Source: Ceratodon purpureus (lineage: Eukaryota > Streptophyta > Bryopsida > Pseudoditrichales > Ditrichaceae). Taken from it: 64,000 bases of DNA. The notes under the pieces are model-generated. The model did not search any database. It saw only the letters and a program-made list of their open reading frames with translations, and was not told where the DNA came from. Where the stretch lies: assembly GCA_014871385.1 (NCBI GenBank), contig CM026432.1, forward strand, positions 6,039,224-6,103,223, read 5' to 3'. Made by a program: the position numbers and the translations under genes. Shown one piece after another: positions 31,697 through 43,999 of this stretch (within the stretch, counting starts at the first letter, position 1; every line of letters starts with the position of its first letter).

Positions 31697-33409
31697 ACAT
31701 GAAACTCACTTCAACAACCAGGCGATATGGATTAAAATTCGACCACTGTCGAAAAATTCCCAATAAAGCCGCAACAACGTCAGCATCCAGAAATACCGAG
31801 AGTGACAGTTTCCGAGTTATATATTTTAGAGATCTGTTATGTAGCAAGGACCTTCTTGAGCTCAAACCTTCTTATCATGCAGCAATTTTCCATTAAGAGT
31901 CATTTGGCGCCGGCGCCAAGAGGATTGGAGCAGCAAGTCTTAGGAAGACAGCATTCACCAAAAGAAAGAGAAAAAAAAAAGGCAGAAATTGAATCGAAAG
32001 AAGAAGTGTAAATAGAGAATCTGTATTTCAGCCTCACCAAAAGATTGTTGGCTAAGTATATCTGGTCTCATCAGAATCTACACTGCACCTGATAAAAATA
32101 TACTTTCCTAGACGGTTTACAAAAGTGGCCAACTATGCTTTTAGCCTGTTTAACATAATGGATGGTATCCTATTTATGAGATGCCGAGTGAATGCTATAC
32201 ATGATAAAATGAATGCTCTAAATCGTTGATACCGCTATTGATGACCCTCTATTTCATTATTCTCATCAGCTGAAATTTTGTATGTATAAGTTCATATTGA
32301 AAGCCTCCTGTTTCATTCATCAAATCACTGAAAATTGTAACATTTTCCAGAGGCACAGAATTGGTTGCATCCAACATATAAGCAAACGATTTCCTGAAAA
32401 AGCAAAAGATTTCCGATTCACAAAATTGGTTGCATCCAACATATCTCACCCTCCATGGATAGACCAACGTAGTTAAAAATAGAAATGTGGGACCCTATTG
32501 CGAAAATTGAAGTGTACTCAATAAACTAAATTTCTGAATGAATTAGCAGAATGATTTTTCACAATAAAAATTAAAACTTAAGCCATCTAATTCTTGAATA
32601 AGCAAAAGATTTCCTACCACTGGAATCAATGTTCCAGTTTAGATTTGCCTTATGTCAAGTGGGGCAGGGGAACCCGTCAAGTCTGATAAGGAGTTACGTC
32701 GATCCAATTGATTTCACTCGTTACCAGGCTTCAGCCGGGGTCTTGCTCCCATTGACGAAATTATCTCTACCGAGTGTTCAATATATAAGTGACCGCGGTG
32801 TAACTTACAATGACCATGGGGTAAATGAATTCGCAAAACTTATCACCGTTGTGTCTTCACCGAAAATTCAATTTCAGACTTTGGAAAAGGGATACTGTCG
32901 AAAGCGGAATCCTGATTATTTGATCTTGAATTCTTAAACATGAAACTCACTTCAACAACCAGGCGATATGGATTAAAATTCGACCACTGTCGAAAAATTC
33001 CCAATAAAGCCGCAACAACGTCAGCATCCAGAAATACCGAGAGTGACAGTTTCCGAGTTATATATTTTAGAGATCTGTTATGTTGCAAGGACCTTCTTGA
33101 GCTCAAACCTTCTTATCATGCAGCAATTTTCCATTAAGAGTCATTTGGCGCCGGCGCCAAGAGGATTGGAGCAGCAAGTTCTAGGAAGACAGCATTCACC
33201 AAAAGAAAGAGAAAAATAAAAGGCAGAAATTGAATCGAAAGAAGAAGGGTAAATAGAGAATCTGTATTTAAGCCTCACCAAAATATTGTTGGCTAAGTAT
33301 ATCTGGTCTCATCAGAATCTACACTGCACCTGATAAAAATATACTTTCCTCGACGGTTTACAAAAGTGGCCAACTATGCTTTTAGCCTGTTTCACATAAT
33401 GGATGGTAT

Positions 33410-34059
33410 CCTATTTATGACATGCCGAGTGAGTGCTATAGATGATAAAGTGAATGCTCTAAATCGTTGATACCGCTATTGATGACCCTCTATTTCATTA
33501 TTCTCATCAGCTGAAATTTTGTATGTATAAGTTCATATTGAAAGCCTCCTGTTTCATTCATCAAATCACTGAAAATTGTAACATTTTCCAGAGGCACAGA
33601 ATTGGTTGCATCCAACATATAAGCAAACGATTTCCTGAAAAAGCAAAAGATTTCCGATTCACAAAATTGGTTGCATCCAACATATCTCACCCTCCATGGA
33701 TAGGCCAACGTAGTTAAAAATAGAAATGTGGGACCCTATTTATGACATGCCGAGTGAGTGCTATAGATGATAAAGTGAATGCTCTAAATCGTTGATACCG
33801 CTATTGATGACCCTCTATTTCATTATTCTCATCAGCTGAAATTTTGTATGTATAAGTTCATATTGAAAGCCTCCTATTTCATTCATCAAATTACTGAAAA
33901 TTGTAACATCTTCCAGATGCACAGAATTTGTTGCATCCACCATATAAGCAAACGATTTTCTGAAAAAGCAAAAGATTTCCGATTCACAAAATTGGTTGCA
34001 TCCAACATATCTCACCCTCCATGGATAGGCCAACGTAGTTAAAAATAGAAATGTGGGAC
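33410..34059. repeat. Nested 325-bp tandem duplication in array unit 3
   Basis: Two 325-bp blocks (33410-33734 and 33735-34059) are joined at the hexamer CCTATT, which also marks both outer edges. The first block has the sequence type of unit 2, the second the type of unit 1, so this unit is a recombinant between two unit types. Confidence 0.9.
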
Positions 34060-34975
34060 CCTATTCCGAAAATTGAAGTGTACTCAATAAACTAAATTTC
34101 TGAATGATTTAGCAGAATAATTTTTCACAATAACAATTAAAACTTAAGCCAACTAATTCTTGAATAAGCAAAAGATTTCCTACCACTGGAATCAATGTTC
34201 CAGTTTAGATTTGCCTTATGTCAAGTGGGGCAGGGGAACCCGTCAAGTCTGATAAGGAGTTACGTCGATCCAATTGATTTCACTCGTTACCAGGCTTCAG
34301 CCGGGGTCTTGCTCCCATTGACGAAATTATCTCTACCGAGTGTTCAATATATAAGTGACCGCGGTGTAACTTACAATGACCATGGGGTAAATGAATTCGC
34401 AAAACTTATCACCGTTGTGTCTTCACCGAAAATTCAATTTCAGACTTTGGAAAAGGGATACTGTCGAAAGCGGAATCCTGATTATTTGATCTTGAATTCT
34501 TAAACATGAAACTCACTTCAACAACCAGGCGATATGGATTAAAATTCGACCACTGTCGAAAAATTCCCAATAAAGCCGCAACAACGTCAGCATCCAGAAA
34601 TACCGAGAGTGACAGTTTCCGAGTTATATATTTTAGAGATCTGTTATGTTGCAAGGACCTTCTTGAGCTCAAACCTTCTTATCATGCAGCAATTTTCCAT
34701 TAAGAGTCATTTGGCGCCGGCGCCAAGAGGATTGGAGCAGCAAGTTCTAGGAAGACAGCATTCACCAAAAGAAAGAGAAAAATAAAAGGCAGAAATTGAA
34801 TCGAAAGAAGAAGGGTAAATAGAGAATCTGTATTTAAGCCTCACCAAAATATTGTTGGCTAAGTATATCTGGTCTCATCAGAATCTACACTGCACCTGAT
34901 AAAAATATACTTTCCTCGACGGTTTACAAAAGTGGCCAACTATGCTTTTAGCCTGTTTCACATAATGGATGGTAT

Positions 34976-35625
34976 CCTATTTATGACATGCCGAGTGAGT
35001 GCTATAGATGATAAAGTGAATGCTCTAAATCGTTGATACCGCTATTGATGACCCTCTATTTCATTATTCTCATCAGCTGAAATTTTGTATGTATAAGTTC
35101 ATATTGAAAGCCTCCTGTTTCATTCATCAAATCACTGAAAATTGTAACATTTTCCAGAGGCACAGAATTGGTTGCATCCAACATATAAGCAAACGATTTC
35201 CTGAAAAAGCAAAAGATTTCCGATTCACAAAATTGGTTGCATCCAACATATCTCACCCTCCATGGATAGACCAACGTAGTTAAAAATAGAAATGTGGGAC
35301 CCTATTTATGACATGCCGAGTGAGTGCTATAGATGATAAAGTGAATGCTCTAAATCGTTGATACCGCTATTGATGACCCTCTATTTCATTATTCTCATCA
35401 GCTGAAATTTTGTATGTATAAGTTCATATTGAAAGCCTCCTATTTCATTCATCAAATTACTGAAAATTGTAACATCTTCCAGATGCACAGAATTTGTTGC
35501 ATCCACCATATAAGCAAACGATTTTCTGAAAAAGCAAAAGATTTCCGATTCACAAAATTGGTTGCATCCAACATATCTCACCCTCCATGGATAGGCCAAC
35601 GTAGTTAAAAATAGAAATGTGGGAC
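34976..35625. repeat. Nested 325-bp tandem duplication in array unit 4
   Basis: Same structure and junctions as in unit 3 (blocks 34976-35300 and 35301-35625). The 1566-bp unit was therefore itself copied after the nested duplication arose. Confidence 0.9.
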
Positions 35626-38600
35626 CCTATTCCGAAAATTGAAGTGTACTCAATAAACTAAATTTCTGAATGATTTAGCAGAATAATTTTTCACAATAAC
35701 AATTAAAACTTAAGCCAACTAATTCTTGAATAAGCAAAAGATTTCCTACCACTGGAATCAATGTTCCAGTTTAGATTTGCCTTATGTCAAGTGGGGCAGG
35801 GGAACCCGTCAAGTCTGATAAGGAGTTACGTCGATCCAATTGATTTCACTCGTTACCAGGCTTCAGCCGGGGTCTTGCTCCCATTGACGAAATTATCTCT
35901 ACCGAGTGTTCAATATATAAGTGACCGCGGTGTAACTTACAATGACCATGGGGTAAATGAATTCGCAAAACTTATCACCGTTGTGTCTTCACCGAAAATT
36001 CAATTTCAGACTTTGGAAAAGGGATACTGTCGAAAGCGGAATCCTGATTATTTGATCTTGAATTCTTAAACATGAAACTCACTTCAACAACCAGGCGATA
36101 TGGATTAAAATTCGACCACTGTCGAAAAATTCCCAATAAAGCCGCAACAACGTCAGCATCCAGAAATACCGAGAGTGACAGTTTCCGAGTTATATATTTT
36201 AGAGATCTGTTATGTTGCAAGGACCTTCTTGAGCTCAAACCTTCTTATCATGCAGCAATTTTCCATTAAGAGTCATTTGGCGCCGGCGCCAAGAGGATTG
36301 GAGCAGCAAGTTCTAGGAAGACAGCATTCACCAAAAGAAAGAGAAAAATAAAAGGCAGAAATTGAATCGAAAGAAGAAGGGTAAATAGAGAATCTGTATT
36401 TAAGCCTCACCAAAATATTGTTGGCTAAGTATATCTGGTCTCATCAGAATCTACACTGCACCTGATAAAAATATACTTTCCTCGACGGTTTACAAAAGTG
36501 GCCAACTATGCTTTTAGCCTGTTTCACATAATGGATGGTATCCTATTTATGACATGCCGAGTGAGTGCTATAGATGATAAAGTGAATGCTCTAAATCGTT
36601 GATACCGCTATTGATGACCCTCTATTTCATTATTCTCATCAGCTGAAATTTTGTATGTATAAGTTCATATTGAAAGCCTCCTGTTTCATTCATCAAATCA
36701 CTGAAAATTGTAACATTTTCCAGAGGCACAGAATTGGTTGCATCCAACATATAAGCAAACGATTTCCTGAAAAAGCAAAAGATTTCCGATTCACAAAATT
36801 GGTTGCATCCAACATATCTCACCCTCCATGGATAGACCAACGTAGTTAAAAATAGAAATGTGGGACCCTATTGCGAAAATTGAAGTGTACTCAATAAACT
36901 AAATTTCTGAATGAATTAGCAGAATGATTTTTCACAATAAAAATTAAAACTTAAGCCATCTAATTCTTGAATAAGCAAAAGATTTCCTACCACTGGAATC
37001 AATGTTCCAGTTTAGATTTGCCTTATGTCAAGTGGGGCAGGGGAACCCGTCAAGTCTGATAAGGAGTTACGTCGATCCAATTGATTTCACTCGTTACCAG
37101 GCTTCAGCCGGGGTCTTGCTCCCATTGACGAAATTATCTCTAACGAGTGTTCAATATATAAGTGACCGCGGTGTAACTTACAATGACCATGGGGTAAATG
37201 AATTCGCAAAACTTATCACCGTTGTGTCTTCACCGAAAATTCAATTTCAGACTTTGGAAAAGGGATACTGTCGAAAGCGGAATCCTGATTATTTGATCTT
37301 GAATTCTTAAACATGAAACTCACTTCAACAACCAGGCGATATGGATTAGAATTCGACCACTGTCGAAAAATTCCCAATAAAGCCGCAACAACGTCAGCAT
37401 CCAGAAATACCGAGAGTGACAGTTTCCGAGTTATATATTTTAGAGATCTGTTATGTTGCAAGGACCTTCTTGAGCTCAAACCTTCTTATCATGCAGCAAT
37501 TTTCCATTAAGAGTCATTTGGCGCCGGCGCCAAGAGGATTGGAGCAGCAAGTTCTAGGAAGACAGCATTCACCAAAAGAAAGAGAAAAAAAAAAGGCAGA
37601 AATTGAATCGAAAGAAGAAGGGTAAATAGAGAATCTGTATTTAAGCCTCACCAAAATATTGTTGGCTAAGTATATCTGGTCTCATCAGAATCTACACTGC
37701 ACCTGATAAAAATATACTTTCCTCGACGGTTTACAAAAGTGGCCAACTATGCTTTTAGCCTGTTTCACATAATGGATGGTATCCTATTTATGACATGCCG
37801 AGTGAGTGCTATAGATGATAAAGTGAATGCTCTAAATCGTTGATACCGCTATTGATGACCCTCTATTTCATTATTCTCATCAGCTGAAATTTTGTATGTA
37901 TAAGTTCATATTGAAAGCCTCCTGTTTCATTCATCAAATCACTGAAAATTGTAACATTTTCCAGAGGCACAGAATTGGTTGCATCCAACATATAAGCAAA
38001 CGATTTCCTGAAAAAGCAAAAGATTTCCGATTCACAAAATTGGTTGCATCCAACATATCTCACCCTCCATGGATAGACCAACGTAGTTAAAAATAGAAAT
38101 GTGGGACCCTATTGCGAAAATTGAAGTGTACTCAATAAACTAAATTTCTGAATGAATTAGCAGAATGATTTTTCACAATAAAAATTAAAACTTAAGCCAT
38201 CTAATTCTTGAATAAGCAAAAGATTTCCTACCACTGGAATCAATGTTCCAGTTTAGATTTGCCTTATGTCAAGTGGGGCAGGGGAACCCGTCAAGTCTGA
38301 TAAGGAGTTACGTCGATCCAATTGATTTCACTCGTTACCAGGCTTCAGCCGGGGTCTTGCTCCCATTGACGAAATTATCTCTAACGAGTGTTCAATATAT
38401 AAGTGACCGCGGTGTAACTTACAATGACCATGGGGTAAATGAATTCGCAAAACTTATCACCGTTGTGTCTTCACCGAAAATTCAATTTCAGACTTTGGAA
38501 AAGGGATACTGTCGAAAGCGGAATCCTGATTATTTGATCTTGAATTCTTAAACATGAAACTCACTTCAACAACCAGGCGATATGGATTAGAATTCGACCA

Positions 38601-41339
38601 CTGTCGAAAAATTCCCAATAAAGCCGCAACAACGTCAGCATCCAGAAATACCGAGAGTGACAGTTTCCGAGTTATATATTTTAGAGATCTGTTATGTTGC
38701 AAGGACCTTCTTGAGCTCAAACCTTCTTATCATGCAGCAATTTTCCATTAAGAGTCATTTGGCGCCGGCGCCAAGAGGATTGGAGCAGCAAGTTCTAGGA
38801 AGACAGCATTCACCAAAAGAAAGAGAAAAAAAAAAGGCAGAAATTGAATCGAAAGAAGAAGGGTAAATAGAGAATCTGTATTTAAGCCTCACCAAAATAT
38901 TGTTGGCTAAGTATATCTGGTCTCATCAGAATCTACACTGCACCTGATAAAAATATACTTTCCTCGACGGTTTACAAAAGTGGCCAACTATGCTTTTAGC
39001 CTGTTTCACATAATGGATGGTATCCTATTTATGACATGCCGAGTGAGTGCTATAGATGATAAAGTGAATGCTCTAAATCGTTGATACCGCTATTGATGAC
39101 CCTCTATTTCATTATTCTCATCAGCTGAAATTTTGTATGTATAAGTTCATATTGAAAGCCTCCTGTTTCATTCATCAAATCACTGAAAATTGTAACATTT
39201 TCCAGAGGCACAGAATTGGTTGCATCCAACATATAAGCAAACGATTTCCTGAAAAAGCAAAAGATTTCCGATTCACAAAATTGGTTGCATCCAACATATC
39301 TCACCCTCCATGGATAGACCAACGTAGTTAAAAATAGAAATGTGGGACCCTATTGCGAAAATTGAAGTGTACTCAATAAACTAAATTTCTGAATGAATTA
39401 GCAGAATGATTTTTCACAATAAAAATTAAAACTTAAGCCATCTAATTCTTGAATAAGCAAAAGATTTCCTACCACTGGAATCAATGTTCCAGTTTAGATT
39501 TGCCTTATGTCAAGTGGGGCAGGGGAACCCGTCAAGTCTGATAAGGAGTTACGTCGATCCAATTGATTTCACTCGTTACCAGGCTTCAGCCGGGGTCTTG
39601 CTCCCATTGACGAAATTATCTCTACCGAGTGTTCAATATATAAGTGACCGCGGTGTAACTTACAATGACCATGGGGTAAATGAATTCGCAAAACTTATCA
39701 CCGTTGTGTCTTCACCGAAAATTCAATTTCAGACTTTGGAAAAGGGATACTGTCGAAAGCGGAATCCTGATTATTTGATCTTGAATTCTTAAACATGAAA
39801 CTCACTTCAACAACCAGGCGATATGGATTAAAATTCCCAATAAAGCTGCAACAACGTCAGCATCCAGAAATACCGAGAGTGACAGTTTCCGAGTTATATA
39901 TTTTAGAGATCTGTTATGTTGCAAGGACCTTCTTGAGCTCAAACCTTCTTATCATGCAGCAATTTCCCATTAAGAGTCATTTGGCGCCGGCGCCAAGAGG
40001 ATTGGAGCAGCAAGTTCTAGGAAGACAGCATTCACCAAGAGAAAGAGAAAAAAAAAAAGGCAGAAATTGAATCGAAAGAAGAAGGGTAAATAGAGAATCT
40101 GTATTTCAGCCTCACCAAAATATTGTTGGCTAAGTATATCTGGTCTCATCAGAATCTACACTGCACCTGATAAAAATATACTTTCCTCGACGGTTTACAA
40201 AAGTGGCCAACTATGCTTTTAGCCTGTTTCACATAATGGATGGTATCCTATTTATGACATGCCGAGTGAGTGCTATAGATGATAAAGTGAATGCTCTAAA
40301 TCGTTGATACCGCTATTGATGACCCTCTATTTCATTATTCTCATCAGCTGAAATTTTGTATGTATAAGTTCATATTGAAAGCCTCCTGTTTCATTCATCA
40401 AATCACTGAAAATTGTAACATTTTCCAGAGGCACAGAATTGGTTGCATCCAACATATAAGCAAACGATTTCCTGAAAAAGCAAAAGATTTCCGATTCACA
40501 AAATTGGTTGCATCCAACATATCTCACCCTCCATGGATAGGCCAACGTAGTTAAAAATAGAAATGTGGGACCCTATTGCGAAAATTGAAGTGTACTCAAT
40601 AAACTAAATTTCTGAATGAATTAGCAGAATGATTTTTCACAATAAAAATTAAAACTTAAGCCATCTACTTCTTGAATAAGCAAAAGATTTCCTACCACTG
40701 GAATCAATGTTCCAGTTTAGATTTGCCTTATGTCAAGTGGGGCAGGGGAACCCGTCAAGTCTGATAAGGAGTTACGTCGATCCAATTGATTTCACTCGTT
40801 ACCAGGCTGTAGCCGGGGTCTTGCTCCCATTGACGAAATTATCTCTACCGAGTGTTCAATATATAAATGACCGCGGTGTAACTTACAATGACCATGGGGT
40901 AAATGAATTCGCAAAACTTATCACCGTTGTGTCTTCACCGAAAATTCAATTTCAGACTTTGGAAAAGGGATACTGTCGAAAGCGGAATCCTGATTATTTG
41001 ATCTTGAATTCTTAAACATGAAACTCACTTCAACAACCAGGCGATATGGATTAAAATTCGACCACTGTCGAAAAATTCCCAATAAAGCCGCAACAACGTC
41101 AGCATCCAGAAATACCGAGAGTGACAGTTTCCGAGTTATATATTTTAGAGATCTGTTATGTAGCAAGGACCTTCTTGAGCTCAAACCTTCTTATCATGCA
41201 GCAATTTTCCATTAAGAGTCATTTGGCGCCGGCGCCAAGAGGATTGGAGCAGCAAGTCTTAGGAAGACAGCATTCACCAAAAGCAAGAGAAAAAAAAAGG
41301 CAGAAATTGAATCGAAAGAAGAAGGGTAAATAGAAGGGT

Positions 41340-42262
41340 AAATTGAAGAGCACCCTCCTTCTTTCCTCTTGTTCTTGTTCCTCTTTTATTTTATTTTATT
41401 ATTTTTTTTTTTTTATTTTCTTTTCACTTCTCTTCTTTCTTCTTGTTCCTCTTTCATTCTTTTAATTTTTTTTCACACTTCTTCTTTTTTCTTCTCTCAT
41501 AATTTTTTTCGCCCCCCTTCCCTTTCAGCCTTCCTTGGATTCCTTCATTTATGGGATTTTATCCCCATCGAGGTAATTAATCCATGTAGGACAGTGATTA
41601 TGAAGGAATTAAATATCTCCCTCCCCCACTCCCAGCCGCTCTCCCTCTCCTAGTCTCCCTCTCCACTGTCCCTCTCCCTCTCCACTGTCCCTCTCCCTCT
41701 CCCTCCCTCCCTCCCTCCCACCCACCCTCTCCCTCTCCCTCCCTCTCCCTCTCCACTGTCCCTCTCCCTCTCCCTCCCTCCCTCCCACCGTCGCACCCTC
41801 TCCCTCTCCCTCCCTCTCCCTCTCCACTGTCCCTCTCCCTCTCCCTCCCTCCCTCCCACCGTCGCACCCTCTCCCTCTCCCTCCCTCCCTCCCTCCCTCC
41901 CACCCACCCTCTCCCTCTCCCTCCCTCTCCCTCTCCACTGTCCCTCTCCCTCTCCCTCCCTCCCTCCCACCGTCGCACCCTCTCCCTCTCCCTCCCTCTC
42001 CCTCTCCACTGTCCCTCTCCCTCTCCCTCCCTCCCTCCCACCGTCGCACCCTCTCCCTCTCCCTCCCTCTCCCTCTCCACTGTCCCTCTCCCTCTCCCTC
42101 CCTCCCTCCCACCGTCGCACCCTCTCCCTCTCCCTCCCTCCCTCCCACCGTCCCTCCCTCTCCCTCTCCCTCCCTCTCCCTCTCGACTGTCCCATTCCCT
42201 CTCCTACCTTCCATTTTTTTTTCTTTTCCCTCCCTTCTTCTTTTTTTCTTTCTTCCTCTTCT
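41340..42262. repeat. Polypyrimidine tract with a roughly 70-bp CT minisatellite
   Basis: The + strand is nearly all C and T for about 900 bp: T-rich to about 41520, then CCCTCT-rich. Within about 41640-42200 the marker CACCGTCGCACC recurs at about 69-71-bp steps (41786, 41855, 41968, 42039, 42110). The long minus-strand ORFs here (Glu/Arg/Gly-rich) are products of the simple sequence, not genes. The tract ends about 140 bp before the ATG at 42404 and may be part of that gene's promoter or leader. Confidence 0.9.
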
Positions 42263-42403
42263 TCCCTTCTCCCCAGGGCTGCCGCGATTGTAGCTCTTGT
42301 GGTGGAAGAGGCTGTTGCTGGGGAGCAATTCCTCAGCAAGTGTGTAGTTTTGTTGAGCTGGGGAGCACAGTCGCTGCTGCGGCTGCTGGTGATACTTCAC
42401 CAA

Positions 42404-42880
42404 ATGGATCAGGATCGGGGTTTACTGTTAGCCTGGATGGCTTTGGTTTACATCCGGAGGGGCGCGAAGCATTACAACGATCCTATGGTGAAGCTTCCTG
42501 ATCTTCCCCATTTAAGCCTTCTTTTGTCAAAGTCGTCGGTTTATGACTGGACCGAGGATTGCCGTGATGAGGTGTTCAAGCTTGGGGAGGCCTCTGGATT
42601 TCCATTTACTCGGTTCCTGACCGAGCTTGAGCTGCCCAGCAATGTCCATGGATATTGTTCCGCTGCTCCTATTACAGTTGATACTACATCAGACGAAGTC
42701 TTCACTTCCTCTGCGTCTACTGCGTCCTTGGTATCAGGTGATGGAGTTCGGTCACCTGTTAATTCGGATTCTTATAGCGCTGTCGGAGCTCATATTGGGG
42801 AAGCCCGGGAAGTCAGAGGTGTTGAGAACTACCAGGTGCGGCTCATGGTTGGTACTCGTGGTTTCCGTTGTTTGATCTGA
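42404..42880 (+). CDS. Protein of unknown family (type X, copy 2), right of the tandem array
   Basis: 158 aa from the ATG at 42404 ([17 protein letters not shown]). An in-frame upstream ATG at 42299 exists, but the start at 42404 matches that of the gene at 28939. Similarity to that protein covers the first 80 residues: Trp at position 11, an LLL/RLL stretch, [19 protein letters not shown] against LVHPRWNPSVWEDIRRLEA, and SGFPFTRFL against TGVSFHEYL. The C-terminal half is Ser/Thr-rich. A donor-like CAG/GTGCGG at 42834 could splice out the last 15 codons to an exon not identified. No known domain is recognised. Confidence 0.45.
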   Translation: MDQDRGLLLAWMALVYIRRGAKHYNDPMVKLPDLPHLSLLLSKSSVYDWTEDCRDEVFKLGEASGFPFTRFLTELELPSNVHGYCSAAPITVDTTSDEVFTSSASTASLVSGDGVRSPVNSDSYSAVGAHIGEAREVRGVENYQVRLMVGTRGFRCLI

Positions 42881-42958
42881 TTGTGGCTTGGTTGAGTGGT
42901 GTTGATGCTTTTCGCTGGTGGGTTGGCAGGGTGAGGTTGACGGCGTTGCTGCATCCAC

Positions 42959-42972
42959 TGGCGCCGGCGTTG
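42959..42972. repeat. GGCGCC palindrome, three changes
   Basis: TGGCGCCGGCGTTG; the right end is altered only by transitions. Confidence 0.65.
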
Positions 42973-43554
42973 GAAGTGGTGTGGGTGCTGTGGTTTATTG
43001 TTGTTGCCGTTAGTGAGCTCAAAATAGTTCCAGGGATCCATAGCTCGGCTGTTAATTAGGGTTTCCAACAGCTGTAGGGGTTTTGTAGTGGGTTGCAAGT
43101 CGTTGAATCTGCAGATTAGTACATACAGTCCTTAAACACCTTGTGTATCTGGAGAACTGAGGAATTACTAAGACGATGAGCATGCATCTAAACTGACAAT
43201 CCATTTTCCTGGTTGTGTTGGGTGTTTACCCGGATCTCGGATAGGTGAAGGCACTTGGACGGATTCTGTTGACCTAATTTTGTGTGCTGAGTTGATGGTG
43301 CTGATGTCCTTGTTGATGGTTGTGTGTTGTTAAGGCTGAAGAGCATTTGAATCCGTTACTCCTCCAGATGGATGGTCGGGGAACTAGTTGTACCTGTGTT
43401 GTTCGTGTTGTGTCCCCTGTTGTTGCATTGGGATGCCGTGGGGTGTTGGAAAACTATGTGTGCTGACCATTGCGATATTAAACATTGTGTTCTATGAATG
43501 CAGGGGGACGGCGTTATCATCGCTGATGCAACTTGGTAGTTGTGAACCCCCAGC

Positions 43555-43568
43555 TGGCGCCGGCGCCA
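43555..43568. repeat. GGCGCC palindrome, perfect copy
   Basis: Perfect copy; neighbouring sites lie 596 bp left and 431 bp right. Confidence 0.95.
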
Positions 43569-43985
43569 TGACTTCATCAATTTCCACTCTTCCTTTATGC
43601 TTGAACTTTTTATTAACCTAGTCTTGAAGCCCCGGCTCGTGAGAGCTTCGGTCGGATTGATTGCTTTGGTGAGTATGCATTTGGAGTTTTTACTTCATTG
43701 ATGGACGTGCAACTGGTTTGTTATTTTTTTTCCTGCTGTTTTTATCAGTCTTGAATATACAATCCGACTCTTATGAAAGTTCATGCTTTCCATCTTTTGA
43801 TATAATGCTCGTCTCTACTTTTCGGATACGTATTCCTTCATAGAATGATTGATATCTTTTCTTCCCGTAAAGTACCAAATGCTTGCTATGAAGAACCAAG
43901 GCTTGGGGCCGACAGGTTCTCGCGAAATACCAGCACTTTTCAGTTGGGAACCTTTGAGTAGCTTGGGGCGGGTTGAGGGAGGGGT

Positions 43986-43999
43986 TGGCGCCGGCGCCA
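43986..43999. repeat. GGCGCC palindrome, perfect copy, last in the window
   Basis: Perfect copy. No further full site occurs in the remaining 20 kb. Confidence 0.95.

Larger units (their letters stand above)
30781..41333. repeat. Tandem array of eight 1.24-kb units
   Basis: Units begin (at TGTATTT) at 30781, 32022, 33263, 34829, 36395, 37636, 38877 and 40100. Spacings are 1241, 1241, 1566, 1566, 1241, 1241 and 1223 bp. Copies differ at only scattered bases, so amplification is recent or the array is homogenised. Each unit holds one perfect TGGCGCCGGCGCCA (31905, 33146, 34712, 36278, 37519, 38760, 39982, 41224). Each also has a small hairpin (ACTGGAA-TCAATG-TTCCAGT, first at 31378), a 102-codon ORF starting inside it, two copies of TTGCATCCA(A/C)CATAT and a purine-rich end. 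Unit 7 lacks 19 bp near 39837, between two AAATTC repeats. No known protein or transposon is recognised in the unit. Confidence 0.95.

Noticed and set aside
30781-41333. Array read as a CRISPR locus or as a cluster of eight genes
   Set aside because: The units are 1.24 kb and near-identical throughout, with no spacer/repeat pattern, and the ORFs are short on both strands with no recognisable domains.
30781-41333. Array read as nested LTR retrotransposons
   Set aside because: No reverse transcriptase, integrase, primer-binding site or polypurine-tract arrangement was found, and the units are strictly head to tail.
41598-42403. Three long overlapping minus-strand ORFs of 160-264 codons
   Set aside because: They translate the CT minisatellite into Glu/Arg/Gly repeats in all three frames. 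Stop codons are absent because of composition, not selection.
83-43999. Palindromes read as transcription terminators
   Set aside because: They have no loop and no T-run, occur upstream as well as downstream of genes, and two lie inside coding sequence. A protein-binding site fits better.
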